This document shows, in pieces, positions 10,759-22,873 of a stretch of DNA of 64,000 nt. Source of the DNA: Pegoplata infirma (lineage: Eukaryota > Arthropoda > Insecta > Diptera > Anthomyiidae); NCBI GenBank assembly GCA_963921195.1, contig OY992537.1, positions 61,988,400-62,052,399 of the forward strand, read 5' to 3'. Below the pieces are notes generated by a model. It ran no database searches. It was not told the DNA's origin and saw only the letters and a program-made list of their open reading frames with translations. Numbering within the stretch: the stretch's first letter is position 1; every line of letters begins with the position of its first letter. The position numbers and the translations under genes were made by a program.

Positions 10759-11215
10759 TCTCAGAATCTGATCATTTTTCTATAAAATGTCTTTATTTTT
10801 CTATCCGAAAATTGTAACAGAATCTGATAACTTTTCTATACGAAAAATATCTCGGAATTTTTCTGTACGAAAAATGTCTTAGAATCTGATAATTTTTCTA
10901 TACGAAAAATATCTCAGAATCTAAGAATTTTTCTAAAGGAATAATGTCTCAGAATCTGAGAATATTTCTTTTCGAAAAATGTCTCAGAATCTTAGAATAG
11001 AATCTGAGAATTTTTCTTTGCGAAAAATGTCTCAGAATCTGAAAATTATTCTATACCAAAAATATCTCAGAATCAGAGAATTTTTATGTACGAAAAATAT
11101 CTCATGATCTTAGAGTCTTTGAATTTTCTATATGAAAAATATTCAGAAGCAAAGATTTTTTTGCGAAAATTGAATCCGATAACTTTTTATACGAAAAATG
11201 TCTCAGATTATCCTC
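10730..11215. repeat. Minisatellite of about 35 bp: TTTTTCTATACGAAAAATG core plus CTCAGAATCTGAG linker
   Basis: There are about 13 degenerate tandem units. Each has the self-complementary core TTTTTCTATACGAAAAAT joined to the palindromic linker CTCAGAATCTGAG. The core is close to the TTTTCTATAGAAAAT core of the 29-bp satellite found later, with a different linker. Related words recur at 24040-24240 and faintly at 52800-52990. Units vary by point changes and short deletions, so the array is old or not homogenised. Confidence 0.8.
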
Positions 11216-11219
11216 TTTA

Positions 11220-11630
11220 ATTGTACGTGTTTGTAAATTTTAAAATGTATTAATTTGTTTTCGATAAAAATACAAACTGCACGTTAACTTTTATGAGTGA
11301 CTATCATTTTTGAAGCAGACAAGACAAGTAAAATAAATACCAACATTTTTACTGTCAGTTGCTTTACAAGAAAAAAAAATGGATATATATTTTTTTTGAT
11401 GAATTTTTCTTTTCTTATGTACGTCTGTAGTTTGTTTTAACATACAGTGACTGTCATTAATATTCGGCTGCTCTTAATTTTTTTTATGGTGCGACTTTTT
11501 GTTGTTTTCAGTACTAGCATTTTCTATTCACCCCCAGTATTAAACCTGAGTACTGTATTATGAATCGATTATAACGTTACTGGACATTTTAGTTCGTCAT
11601 TGGTAAAGTACGTTATAGGCAAGAAGAGGG
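11220..11630. other. AT-rich unique DNA, nothing recognised
   Basis: No inverted ends, repeats or coding frames are visible in this stretch. Confidence 0.45.
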
Positions 11631-11667
11631 TTTTTATGCAAATGCATATTTTTTCCTTCTAGTCTCA

Positions 11668-13064
11668 TACGGTGAGCCTCAGCGATGTTTAGGTTGAACT
11701 TTAGTGTCGACGAAAAGTGTAAGCGCAGTTCGATTTCTACAAGATTAAATGTCACAAAACTGTTAACAGTGAAATCGTAGCTGCTCGCATTCGCGAGATA
11801 AGGCGAAATTAGTGTTTTTTGTATTTTTTAAAATTTTGACATTGAAGTTTTTTAAATATTTCCAAAAACTGAGTATGCAATTTAAATTGTACTTATTTAA
11901 AGGTCACAAAATAGTAAACATCAAAATCCTATCTTCTTTAGTTCGCGAGAAACAGCGAAATTAATTTTTTGCTGTTTTTGTTTTCGTTTTTTATTTTTAG
12001 GAAGGTTTCTTTACTTGTGCTTGATCAATGGTTACACAGCTGTTGACATCGAAATTGTAGGTGTTAAATTTCGCGAGATATCGCGTAATTATATATTTTT
12101 TTTTTATTTTTTATTTATATTTTAAAACCGGTTCTTTAGAAATAATAAAAAAAAGAGGTATGCAGTTTGATTTGGGCATGTTGGACGAAATTAAAACAGC
12201 CCACAAAAAATTATAGTTGCTCACTTTCGCGAGAAATATCGAAAAACAGCTTTTTAGGGGTTTTTTTGTTTTGATATACAAAAGAAATTCTTTAACAAAG
12301 TTGAAAAACACGAAATGCAGTTTGATTTGCTATTGATTAAAGGTGATAAGGCTGTTAACATTTAAATTCTAGTTGCTCAATTCTTCGAGATATCGCTAAA
12401 AAACTCGCTAAACTACTATTTATTCATTACTTTGTGTTATTTTTGGTATGTAAAAACATTTACTTCAATTAGCGACAAAAATGTGGTATGCAGTTTGATT
12501 TCGAGGTTATTATAGTTGACAAAACTGCAAGCATAAAAATTATAGATGATCAATTTCTCGAGAAATTGCAAAATTACTGTTCAAGCTTTTATATTAATTA
12601 ATTTATTTTTTCTTTAGTGTCTAAAAAAAAGGGAAAAAATCAAGAAACGACAAATATATTGTATGCAGTTTAAATTTTATGTGGTTAAAGGTGGTAAAAC
12701 TGCTCAAATCATATCTTGACTGCTAATTTACGCGAAAAATAAAATTTTTTCCAATTTTTTATTTTTCTTTAATTTTGCGATTTCTCGCGAAATTTAGACG
12801 ATATGATTTCGATGTTAACTGTTTTGTGACCTGTAAATAAATACAATTAAGTCTGCATACTAATTTTTTGAAGATATTTAAAAAACTTCATTGTCAAAAT
12901 TTTAGAAAATACAATAACACTAATTTCGCGATATCTCGCGAATGCGAGCAGCTACGATTTCGCTGTTAACAGTTTTGTGACATTGAATCAAGTAGAAATC
13001 GAACTGCGTTTACACTTTTCGTCGACACTAAAGTTGAACCTAAACATCGCTGAAGCTCACCGTG
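11668..13064. mobile_element. Fold-back CMC/Chapaev-like element (copy 2), 1397 bp
   Basis: It has the same ends as copy 1 (first base changed: TACGGTGAGCCTCAGCGATG at left, complement of CACGGTGAGCTTCAGCGATG at right). It has its own perfect 4-bp duplication CTCA (11664-11667 and 13065-13068). The interior shows the same alternating units with CGCGAGATA/TATCTCGCG palindromes, arranged in opposite sense in the two halves. It is about 400 bp shorter than copy 1, so unit number differs between copies. It is nested in the hAT-type copy 2. Confidence 0.87.
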
Positions 13065-13386
13065 CTCAAAACAGCATAAATCAAATTGAAATTTCTTGAA
13101 ATTTCAATTGAAATTTCTTCAAAATGTCATTCATTAGTGCACATTTTTTCATATTTTACCAAAAACGCATATTTTTGCATATTTTGCTATTAATGCACAT
13201 TTTTACGGCAAATTTTTGCATACAATTTTAGTTTTAGCTAACTTTTTAAAATTTTTGTGAACTTTTCTTAAACTACCTATAATTTTCTGGCCTCAAAATT
13301 ATTTTTCAATGACAACTTTGGAACCGAAATACTTGACTGACGGAAATTTTTCAATGTCAACATTGGAACCGAAATACTTGTCTGAC

Positions 13387-13900
13387 CGAAATAATATTTT
13401 ACGCGATACAGTCCAAAATAACTTGGCACATATATGTCTTATGTTCATAGGCTGGTTAAGTTCGGAGATGGGCAAAATCGGACCAGTGGGGAAAAAGTTC
13501 CCCCTTGACGAAGTAAACCAACCAATGAAAAACGGTAAATTTTTATTGGGTTTTTTGTATTTTTGTTAAACAAATGAAACATTTTTATGCTTGAAAAAGT
13601 TCAAAGTCTCGGACTTGGACCCAGGGGATTTGAAAATTACTTTTTTTTTGGTCCGCCCCCTTTTGTGGGCGTGGATATTAGCAAATATTTTATATAATGA
13701 TGAAATTGTATATCTTTTGTACAAAAAGCATAGTAATCAAATTTGAAAACATTTTATGACCAGAGAGAAGGTGTCCCCAAGGACCCCCGACAAGCCCCCC
13801 CCCCAAGAAAAACGCCCCTGCAATTTTTATTTTTTATTTTTTTTAACGTTGGAGGGTATACAAGATTCGGCACAGCCGAATTTAACACTCTCACTTGTTT
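13387..13900 (+). mobile_element. DINE-1/Helentron-like repeat, 5'-truncated copy
   Basis: It contains TATATGTCTTATGTTCATAG, GTTCGGAGATGGGCAAAAT, CCCCCTTTTGTGGGCGTGG, and a 3' end with the hairpin TTCGGCACAGCCGAA followed by TTAACACTCTCACTTGTTTT. A small hairpin shortly before an ACTTGTT terminus is the usual 3' structure of these non-autonomous Helentrons in flies. The open frames here (13309-13569, 13756-14010) cross element boundaries and are not genes. Confidence 0.65.
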
Positions 13901-14009
13901 TTATTTACTTTAATATTTTTCAGAGCATATTTTTAATAGTGTTTAGTGCATATTTTGGGACTTTTAGTGCATTTTTTAGTTATTTAGTGTATGAAAGTCC
14001 CTGCTTGTA

Positions 14010-15110
14010 AGGATATTTATTTATCTGAAAATTATTTTAAGGGACCAACAAATCAATTCGTAATATCAGAACTTTACTGGATTTGATAGTTTAACAAAAA
14101 TTTTTTTTTTTTTGGGTTTTTCAGAAATGAAACGTCCATAAATGTCACCCACTGTAAATACTTTTTAATTATTGCAGTACTTGTGCATTCTCAAAAAACC
14201 AAAAAAATAAAAAAATAAATCTTAAGGTTTGTTGTTGTGTAATTTGGCATGAAAATTTAAACTTAAAATAAGAAACTTTTAATGAATTTTTTTAAATTTA
14301 AATTTTTAGTTAAAATGTAAAAAGTTCTTTGAACTTTAAAAAAAAACTAGATGTCACAGACATTATAAAAAATTTAACATAATCAAAAATGAAAAAAAAA
14401 AAACTGAGATTAATCTCTATAGCTTGACCGTAGTGGCACCTATCCGGTGGCCGAAACACATTAAATTTAATTTTGATTTTTTTTTTAAATTTGAAATTAG
14501 AAATTTTTTAAAATGAGTACGAAAATTTTTGATTTTACTATTTTTTTACTAACGGTAGAAACTTAAGGTGGAATAAAGCTGTACATTTTTTCCACTAAGA
14601 AGACTACTCAGAGATGGGGATATGTTTTGATCTGGAATATTTCAATTGTAAATCTCGCTTTATCGAAATCAGAAGTTTACTCTCTGACAAAGACATGCTT
14701 AAATAAGATTTAGGCAGCTGCAAAAACCCGCACTAGTGGTACCTCAACGTACTTTAGATACCATGTGACCGCAGACACCATGCTTGCTGACAAATCTAAG
14801 ATAACCTAATGCAGCTTTTTATTTTCCAATTACTCAGAACTTTTATCAATTTCCCATAACTTAATGCAAAATTGCGTATTTAAAATAAATACGCAGTAGA
14901 AGTAACGATTTTGAAATATTATTTTAATTAATTCTATAATCAATTAGTTTGTTCTTGATTGTTAATGAATAATTTCTGATAAATTGTTGATAAATCTTAC
15001 AAACAACTGATAACAAATAAAACGCATTTAATAATTTCTAAAATCAAATTGATAATTTTATTTCACTTGAACATTTTTTCTACTTCAGAAAATTTGTCAC
15101 TGAATTTTTT
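14010..15110. other. AT-rich DNA, no gene seen
   Basis: The stretch 14590-14830 is richer in G and C than its surroundings and may be an old transposon fragment, but no reading frame or known motif survives in it. The rest is A/T runs. Confidence 0.4.
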
Positions 15111-15127
15111 TCGCTTACTTGTTTTTT

Positions 15128-15640
15128 AACAATTCAGAGTGTTACATTCGGCTGTGTCAAATCTCTTATACACTCCAAAATTTACAAAAACATTAAAAAA
15201 AATTGTCAGGTACGTTTTTACGCCCACAAAAGAGGGCGGGCCGAAACATATGTTTTATAAACCACCAGGTAGAAGTGCTGCACTTTGAACTTCTTCTGAC
15301 AACGATTTTTGAATTTGATTAACAAAAGTACAAAAAACATGTAACAAAATTGCGCTTTTCAGAGTTTGGCCTAGATCTTTAAATTCCTTGACCGATTTTG
15401 TCCATTTCCGAACTTAACCAACCAATTACCTCAAGATAAATTCATGCAAAACTTCAGGAGTCACGATCTTTTAGTTTGAAATGCATCGTGATTTCCACAG
15501 ACGGACGGACAGATTTAACTCATATGTCTTGGAATTGAAAAATAGTTAATAATTAAGGTGTTATATAGGTTTCTAGGCCGATATTTCGATGCCTTATACA
15601 CGAACTGATAAAATGAGTATACTTTGGTTGGAATCAGACT
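15128..15640 (-). mobile_element. DINE-1/Helentron-like repeat, near-full copy
   Basis: Read on the minus strand it has the region around CATCGAAATATCGGCCTAG, then GTCCGTCCGTCTGTGGAAA, the block with CCGAACTTAACC complement, GCCCGCCCTCTTTTGTGGGC, and a 3' end with GACACAGCCGAATGTAACAC. The order matches the copies at 9275 and 13387 in reverse. It contains no protein-coding capacity, as expected for this non-autonomous class. Confidence 0.65.
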
Positions 15641-15644
15641 CCAA

Positions 15645-16540
15645 ACACGTATAAAGTTTTAAATAAAAATTTGAAATGTTCAAATAAATTATATTTCAAT
15701 TTCATTAAAAATTCCAATTATATTAGTTTTTATTATTCATAAACTAAAAATGTGTGCAAATGTTGATGACGTTATAAAGCCACCTCTTCATTTGCTTATC
15801 AATATCCCAATATACATTTGGTTGGAAAAGAAAAAAAAATTTGCATAAGATGTGCAAAATTATTTTTTTAAGTAAAAAAGCATAAAAAGAGATATTAAAA
15901 TCACCATAATTTCAAATAGGCCCGTTTATCACAATAAGTCTCCAAAATTACACAAAGTGCTCGGAAAATATCCTAAATTGTGAACTTAAAAAAAAATCTC
16001 TCAATTTAGTAAAGTTTTCATTTATGTATAGATTTTGTTTTCATTTCTAATACATCGTACAAAAATATTTTCTTAAATGAATTGGTTTCGCTACCAGCTG
16101 TTAACATTACGATAATTTTCAAATCATGCCTTTAAGTTATTTTTTTCTTAAAAAAATTGTTTATTGGGTTGTACACATTTACAAATGCAATTTTGCGAAA
16201 AGTGGGCGTGTGTGAGTTTATATATTTCAGGGGGAATACCCCGTCCATATCTGAATAACACCATGCATAATTTTTAGCATTATTGCAAACATTTGAAATT
16301 TTGAAAATTTTAAACAAAATTTGTATGCAAAAATTTATTAAAAAATAGTCCATTGAATTTTTTTGCGGTTTAATTTTTTATTGAAATCTTTCTTATTTTC
16401 TGTTCAGATTAGAAGTATTTTCGCTATTATCTTCAGATAAGTAACTAAAAAAATATGTAAAAGTTAATCAAGGTAGAAAATATCATTATAAAACGACAAA
16501 ATGGGTGGTGGTTACAAAAAAACTGTAATGGTAAGCAGGG
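15645..16540. other. AT-rich unique DNA, nothing recognised
   Basis: No repeat ends and no credible coding frame were found. The 73-codon minus-strand frame at 16132-16353 has no recognisable motif and typical AT-driven composition. Confidence 0.45.
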
Positions 16541-16584
16541 ATGGGTAATTAAATACTACTTTAAGAATGTCTATTAACTTTTCA

Positions 16585-19490
16585 ATAAAATTGTTCTTAA
16601 CAAAATTGTTCTTAACAACATTTTCATTAAAAAATTTTTCTTTGCAACATTTTCATTAAAAAACTTTTCTTTGCAACATTTTCTATAGAAAATTGTTGTT
16701 AGCAACATTTTGATGTAAGCAACATTTTCTATAGAAAATTGTTTGTTAGCAACATTTTCTATAGAAAATTGTTTGTTAGCAACATTTTCTATAGAAAATT
16801 GTTGTTAGCAACATTTTCTATAGAAAATTGTTGTTAGCAACATTTTCTATAGAAAATTGTTGTTAGCAACATTTTCTATAGAAAATTGTTGTTAGCAACA
16901 TTTTCTATAGAAAATTGTTGTTAGCAACATTTTCTATAGAAAATTGTTGTTAGCAACATTTTCTATAGAAAATTGTTGTTAGCAACATTTTCTATAGAAA
17001 ATTGTTGTTAGCAACATTTTCTATAGAAAATTGTTGTTAGCAACATTTTCTATAGAAAATTGTTGTTAGCAACATTTTCTATAGAAAATTGTTGTTAGCA
17101 ACATTTTCTATAGAAAATTGTTGTTAGCAACATTTTCTATAGAAAATTGTTGTTAGCAACATTTTCTATAGAAAATTGTTGTTAGCAACATTTTCTATAG
17201 AAAATTGTTGTTAGCAACATTTTCTATAGAAAATTGTTGTTAGCAACATTTTCTATAGAAAATTGTTGTTAGCAACATTTTCTATAGAAAATTGTTGTTA
17301 GCAACATTTTCTATAGAAAATTGTTGTTAGCAACATTTTCTATAGAAAATTGTTAGCAACATTTTCTATAGAAAATTGTTGTTAGCAACATTTTCTATAG
17401 AAAATTGTTGTTAGCAACATTTTCTATAGAAAATTGTTGTTAGCAACATTTTCTATAGAAAATTGTTGTTAGCAACATTTTCTATAGAAAATTGTTGTTA
17501 GCAACATTTTCTATAGAAAATTGTTGTTAGCAACATTTTCTATAGAAAATTGTTGTTAGCAACATTTTCTATAGAAAATTGTTGTTAGCAACATTTTCTA
17601 TAGAAAATTGTTGTTAGCAACATTTTCTATAGAAAATTGTTGTTAGCAACATTTTCTATAGAAAATTGTTGTTAGCAACATTTTCTATAGAAAATTGTTG
17701 TTAGCAACATTTTCTATAGAAAATTGTTGTTAGCAACATTTTCTATAGAAAATTGTTGTTAGCAACATTTTCTATAGAAAATTGTTGTTAGCAACATTTT
17801 CTATAGAAAATTGTTGTTAGCAACATTTTCTATAGAAAATTGTTGTTAGCAACATTTTCTATAGAAAATTGTTGTTAGCAACATTTTCTATAGAAAATTG
17901 TTGTTAGCAACATTTTCTATAGAAAATTGTTGTTAGCAACATTTTCTATAGAAAATTGTTGTTAGCAACATTTTCTATAGAAAATTGTTGTTAGCAACAT
18001 TTTCTATAGAAAATTGTTGTTAGCAACATTTTCTATAGAAAATTGTTGTTAGCAACATTTTCTATAGAAAATTGTTGTTAGCAACATTTTCTATAGAAAA
18101 TTGGTGTTAGCAACATTTTCTATAGAAAATTGGTGTTAGCAACATTTTCTATAGAAAATTGGTGTTAGCAACATTTTCTATAGAAAATTGGTGTTAGCAA
18201 CATTTTCTATAGAAAATTGTTGTTAGCAACATTTTCTATAGAAAATTGTTGTTAGCAACATTTTCTATAGAAAATTGTTGTTAGCAACATTTCCTATAGA
18301 AAATTGTTGTTAGCAACATTTTCTATAGAAAATTGTTGTTAGCAACATTTTCTATAGAAAATTGTTGTTAGCAACATTTTCTATAGAAAATTGTTGTTAG
18401 CAACATTTTCTATAGAAAATTGTTGTTAGCAACATTTTCTATAGAAAATTGTTGTTAGCAACATTTTCTATAGAAAATTGTTGTTAGCAACATTTTCTAT
18501 AGAAAATTGTTGTTAGCAACATTTTCTATAGAAAATTGTTGTTACACTCAAAATAATCACTCTGTTAAATTACAGAGATACTCTGCTGAGCCAGCAGAAA
18601 ATACCATAGATTTCCAACCAGCAAGATTTTTTGTTATTTTACAAAGAAAACTCTGTTAAAAGATTTCGATAAAAAAAAATTTAGAATTATCTGTAAAATA
18701 TTGATAAAACCGAAAAGAATTTTACCAAAAAAACTCTGTAAATTTACAAAGTTTAAGTTAAATGCATTTTATGAGTTCAAAATTTTACAATAAAAAAAAC
18801 TGTAAATTTACAAAGTTTTAGTTAAATTCATTTTATGAGTAAAAATTCTCTGCATCAAAAACATTAATAAAATTAAAATTAAAATATTGTTAAATTTGCG
18901 AGTTTTTAACAAGTAACTCCAATTTTACACGTCGTCCTCGTAAAATTTACCAGTTTTTATTGTAATTTAAGACACTTTTTAAAGAGGGGTTTATCGGTCA
19001 TATTTGGAAGTTTTTTGAAGTGATTTTTACAGAGCAATAAATAAAACTACAAATGAAATTTAGTATTTTGGTTACAAGAAAAAAACAAAGTATTTTTCTA
19101 AAATCCGTATTTTAACAAAAAAACTGTTTATTATCTGTAAAATAGAGATTACAAAGTAAAAAGTAAAATTACAGATAAAATTTTGTTTTTCGGTCACAAG
19201 AAAATACAAAGTATTTTCTTAGAATCTGTATTTCGACAGATAACTTTGTCAAATATCTGTCGAATTGAGATTACAGTCATTTTACAGAGTATTTAACAGA
19301 GTAATTATTTTGAGTGTAGCAACATTTTCTATAGAAAATTGTTGTTAGCAACATTTTCTATAGAAAATTGGTGTTAGCAACATTTTCTATAGAAAATTGG
19401 TGTTAGCAACATTTTCTATAGAAAATTGGTGTTAGCAACATTTTCTATAGAAAATTGGTGTTAGCAACATTTTCTATAGAATATTGTTTT
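16585..19490 (+). repeat. 29-bp satellite array A+, about 70 copies
   Basis: The unit is the 14-bp palindrome TTTTCTATAGAAAA followed by linker TTGTTGTTAGCAACA (29 bp). The first roughly 4 units (16585-16740) are diverged or of uneven length; the core 16,740-18,544 is nearly invariant. The linker also holds GTTGTTAGCAAC, a near-palindrome. A variant with GGTGTTAGC replacing GTTGTTAGC occurs in consecutive units near 18,095-18,200 and again at 19,365-19,470, showing local amplification of a point change. One MITE (18545-19316) splits the array cleanly. Edges decay gradually, as expected for arrays kept uniform by unequal exchange. Confidence 0.95.
18545..19316. mobile_element. TA-flanked MITE inserted in satellite array A+, 772 bp
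   Basis: The ends CACTCAAAATAATCACTCTG and the complement of CACTCAAAATAATTACTCTG are inverted, each next to TA (18543-18544 and 19317-19318). The satellite reads GTTGT-TA-GCAAC across the site, so the uninterrupted unit gives a perfect empty site with only TA duplicated. This is the Tc1/mariner-type signature. The interior is rich in CTCTGTAAATTTACAAAG-like words repeated several times in both senses and has no coding frame. The insertion is younger than the array around it. Confidence 0.9.
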
Positions 19491-20590
19491 TACTAAAATT
19501 TTCAACCAAAAAAAATCTCAGCAAAATTTTTTTGTAGAAACTTTTTGTTAGCAATATGTTTATAGAAAATTGTTCTTAGCAACATTTCAATCGAAAAATG
19601 TTTTAGCAACAATTCATTCGAAAAATGTTCTTTGTGTTTTATTTTTTATTGGATCTCAATTAATTATAAAACTCTTAAAGTAGTGCTACATATATTATCA
19701 CCACTGTATGTGTATAAGAAGATAAAGAAAATAAAATTATTTTAAATACAAATGAGACAGACGGACATGCAGACGAAAAATCCAATGTGTTAAAACAATG
19801 AAAGCACCTGACTCTTCTGCAATGAAATTAAAAAAAAAAAAATAAACACAACACAATCAAACACGTTTGTACGTATTGTTAGTACGACTATCATGCTACT
19901 GATACAGAACATTAAAACTTACAAACAGACATGTTGACAGACATAAAAACAGACAGGAAAATACCATACAGACAACTAAACATAGTTTCTTGTATATAGT
20001 TTAGTGTTCAAATAGTGGGTTTAAAAGGCAAAAACAAAAAAAAATAAATACAATTGTATCAATGAACACATTAAGTGAACTAATAGTTAGGTGAATTTAG
20101 GAGTAAGTGAGTGAGTAAGCCATATGGTGAGTGTACTAGTGAGTGACTTTGCAAATGGACTTATCTACTTGTTGATTTTACTTATATTCTGTTGATTCTG
20201 TTGTTGTTGTTTGTAAATACCTATATATGAAATCTACTCTATTATACACTTTATACAGCTAAAACTCCCCCTTCCCCAAATAATAACAAAGCGTAGTAGT
20301 CAGAGGGGAAAAAATATATAAGAATACAAATAAACAAAACGAAATAACACAACAACAAAATGAAAATATAACAGCGAAAAATTAAAGAAAATTTTTTATT
20401 GTGTTTAAATTTTTTTAGTGGTGGATTACACAAATATAAAAATATAATTTCAGAAGAATATACTATATTAAGCAGGAAACAACAAAATAGAGCAGACAGT
20501 TTTTACAACCGCAAAGTAAAAAAAGCATCAACGAATGTAAACAAGAGTTGTTTTATAAGCGAAAATCGTTTTTTTTTGCTGAATTTCTAA
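19490..20590. other. Spacer between satellite arrays A+ and A-
   Basis: AT-rich unique DNA with several CAGACA/GACAGACA-type short words near 19750-19970. Two overlapping short frames on opposite strands (20251-20433 and 20399-20590) show no motif and I do not call them genes. As the spacer between inverted arrays, it would form the loop of a hairpin if this region were transcribed through. Confidence 0.5.
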
Positions 20591-22310
20591 AGAGAGATTT
20601 TCTGTAGAGAATGTTGCTTGGAGAGATATTATCCTAAAATTGTTGCTTCTAAATAAAATGTTGCTAAGAGCAGTTTTGTAAAGAAATTATTCCTATATAG
20701 AAAATGTTTCTAAGGGGAATTTTCTGTAGAAAATGGTGCTAAAAGAAGTTTTCATTTGAAAATTTTACTAACAAGGGAAGTATCTCAACCCTTATGAACC
20801 GATTTGCCTGAAACTTAAAATATATATAAATGAGACGATTTTAAGGTTGGGGTGTCTCGGCTTTTCGGCCATATCAGTGTTTCAAAATTTCGTTGTCCCC
20901 TTATGAAACCAAATGGACCTCCGGGAAAATTTCGATAACTCACGAACTAACAGGAATATCCTCAAGAGCAAAAATACGGGTCGACTTAAATTTAATAAAG
21001 ATTATTTCGTATTCATATGGACATCGTAGCTCTATGTCTTCATATAAATACCCCCCAAAATTTTCACATTTTTATGAAAAAAGTATTTAACGAAGCCAAA
21101 CTTTTACAAGGTTATGCCACCGTTGGATAGGCATTAAAAAAACCTTTCTTCTCATATGTTAACATCATATAGTTTCTTAGATAGAAATGGCTGAAAAATC
21201 CAAAAAACGATTTTTTCGCCATTTTTTGACCCATGTTTTGAACCCCTAAATCCCCGATATGGCCGATAAGCCGAGACACCCCAACCTTAGAATTGTCTCT
21301 TTTATATATATTTTACGTTTCATGCAAATCGGTTCATAAGGGTTGAGATACTTCCCTTGTAAGAAAATTTTGTTATAGAAAATGATACTAAGAGAAATTT
21401 TGTTGCTAAAGTAAATTTTCTATAGAAAATGTCGCTAAAGCAAATATTCTACAGAAAATGTTGCTGAAAATGTTGCTAAAGCAAATATTTTATAGAAAAT
21501 GTTGCTTAAGAAAATTAGAATATTTTCTTAAAAATGTTGCTAAAGAAAATATTCTAAAGAAAATGTTGCTAAAGAAAATATTCTAAAGAAAATGTTGCTA
21601 AAGCAAATATTCTAAAGAAAATGTTGCTAAAGCAAATATTCTAAAGAAAATGTTGCTAAAGCAAATATTCTAAAGAAAATGTTGCTAAAGCAAATATTCT
21701 AAAGAAAATGTTGCTAAAGCAAATATTCTAAAGAAAATGTTGCTAAAGGAAATATTATAAAGAAAATGTTGCTAAAGCAAATATTCTAAAGAAAATGTTG
21801 CTAAAGCAAATATTCTAAAGAAAATGTTGCTTAAACAAATTTTCTATAGAAAATGTTGCTTAAGTAAATTTTCTATAGAAAATGTTGATAAAGTAAATTT
21901 TCTATAGAAAATGTTGATAAAGTAAATTTTCTATAGAAAATGTTGCTAAAGTAAATTTTCTATAGAAAATGTTGCTAAAGTAAATTTTCTATAGAAAATG
22001 TTGCTAAAGTAAATTTTCTATAGAAAATGTTGCTAAAGTAAATTTTCTATAGAAAATGTTGCTAAAGTAAATTTTCTATAGAAAATGTTGCTAAAGTAAA
22101 TTTTCTATAGAAAATGTTGCTAAAGTAAATTTTCTATAGAAAATGTTGCTAAAGTAAATTTTCTATAGAAAATGTTGCTAAAGTAAATTTTCTATAGAAA
22201 ATGTTGCTAAAGTAAATTTTCTATAGAAAATGTTGCTAAAGTAAATTTTCTATAGAAAATGTTGCTAAAGCAAGCTATCTATAGATAATGTTGGTAAAGC
22301 AAATTTTTAA
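20590..22310 (-). repeat. 29-bp satellite array A-, about 39 copies, three zones
   Basis: The unit has the same palindromic core but inverted orientation to A+, read here as TTTTCTATAGAAAATGTTGC with linker TAAAGTAAA. Zone 1 (20590-20770 and 21360-21540) is degenerate. Zone 2 (about 21540-21830) has the core changed to ATTCTAAAGAAAA, breaking the palindrome, with linker TAAAGCAAA. Zone 3 (about 21840-22270) has the intact palindrome. Each zone is internally uniform. This gives a visible record of successive local amplifications along one array. Confidence 0.92.
20772..21359. mobile_element. CAAGGGAAGT-end MITE (PIF/Harbinger-like), complete, 588 bp
   Basis: The inverted arms are about 105 bp with roughly nine of ten bases matching, starting CAAGGGAAGTATCTCAACCC. 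They continue through GAACCGATTTGC, GAGAC and GGTTGGGGTGTCTCGGCTT. The 3-bp duplication TAA is present at 20769-20771 and 21360-21362; a TWA target is typical of PIF/Harbinger elements. It is inserted in the degenerate start of satellite array A-. There is no transposase. The short frame at 20893-21090 lies in its loop and has no motif. Confidence 0.82.
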
Positions 22311-22870
22311 ATTTTTAATTTGTATGTTTCATCACATTTGTTAAATGTAGATAAGGTTATTCACCATATTACAAAAAACAAATTGTTGATGGTTAGTATG
22401 TCCGCATTAACATGTTTTATGATTAACTTGGTCACAAAATTTAAAAAATTCCATTATTGTGGATTCTAAAAATCCAATAGTGGCTTATTTATGATCATTG
22501 GAAATTCCAAAAAGTTTTTACTCATTAAATCAATATGAGGTCTTATCAATAACCTTATAGTTCAAAATTTATTTGTTTGAGGATTTCAATTGCCGTCTGT
22601 CGCCCGCCACTGTTTTTAAACTTAATTCACAAATTTTTATCTCTAAAATATACAATAATAAAAAATCAAAATCAAATATAAAAAACTCATAAAATTAAAA
22701 AAAAAAAATATTTCAAGGTCATAAATAACAATTAAACGTAACCTATTTGTTTTTGCTTTGTGAAATGTTTAAAGAATTTTATATAAACAATAAAAAAAAA
22801 ATCTTTCAAGTTTATGCTATTGGTCATTATGAATAATATGGACAAAAATGAAATGCCGACCTACCTTCAC
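22310..22870. other. AT-rich unique DNA, nothing recognised
   Basis: No repeat ends or coding frames were seen. The array decays at 22260-22310. Confidence 0.45.
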
Positions 22871-22873
22871 TTG

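Larger units (their letters stand above)
11636..14003. mobile_element. Decayed hAT-type element (copy 2) with two nested insertions
   Basis: The left end, AGGGTTTTTATGCAAATGCAT, and right end, complement of CAGGGACTTTCATACACTAA, are related to copy 1 at 1696-2271. So is the interior, which contains GCATATTTTTGCATATTTTG near 13160 and TTAGTGCATATTTTGGGAC near 13943. The element is split by the CMC-like copy at 11668-13064 and by a DINE-like copy ending near 13900. A pair of 42-bp tandem units (GGAACCGAAATACTTG at 13320 and 13366) lies between. No convincing 8-bp duplication remains, so this copy is older than copy 1. Confidence 0.65.

Noticed and set aside
16132..16353. 73-codon minus-strand frame as a small gene
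   Set aside because: It has no motif, no supporting context and ordinary AT-driven codon content; frames of this size are expected by chance across 64 kb.
19740..19980. CAGACA/GACAGACGGACATG words as another DINE-like copy
   Set aside because: Only short GACAGACGGACA-type words match; neither the TATACCC box nor the 3' hairpin is present nearby.
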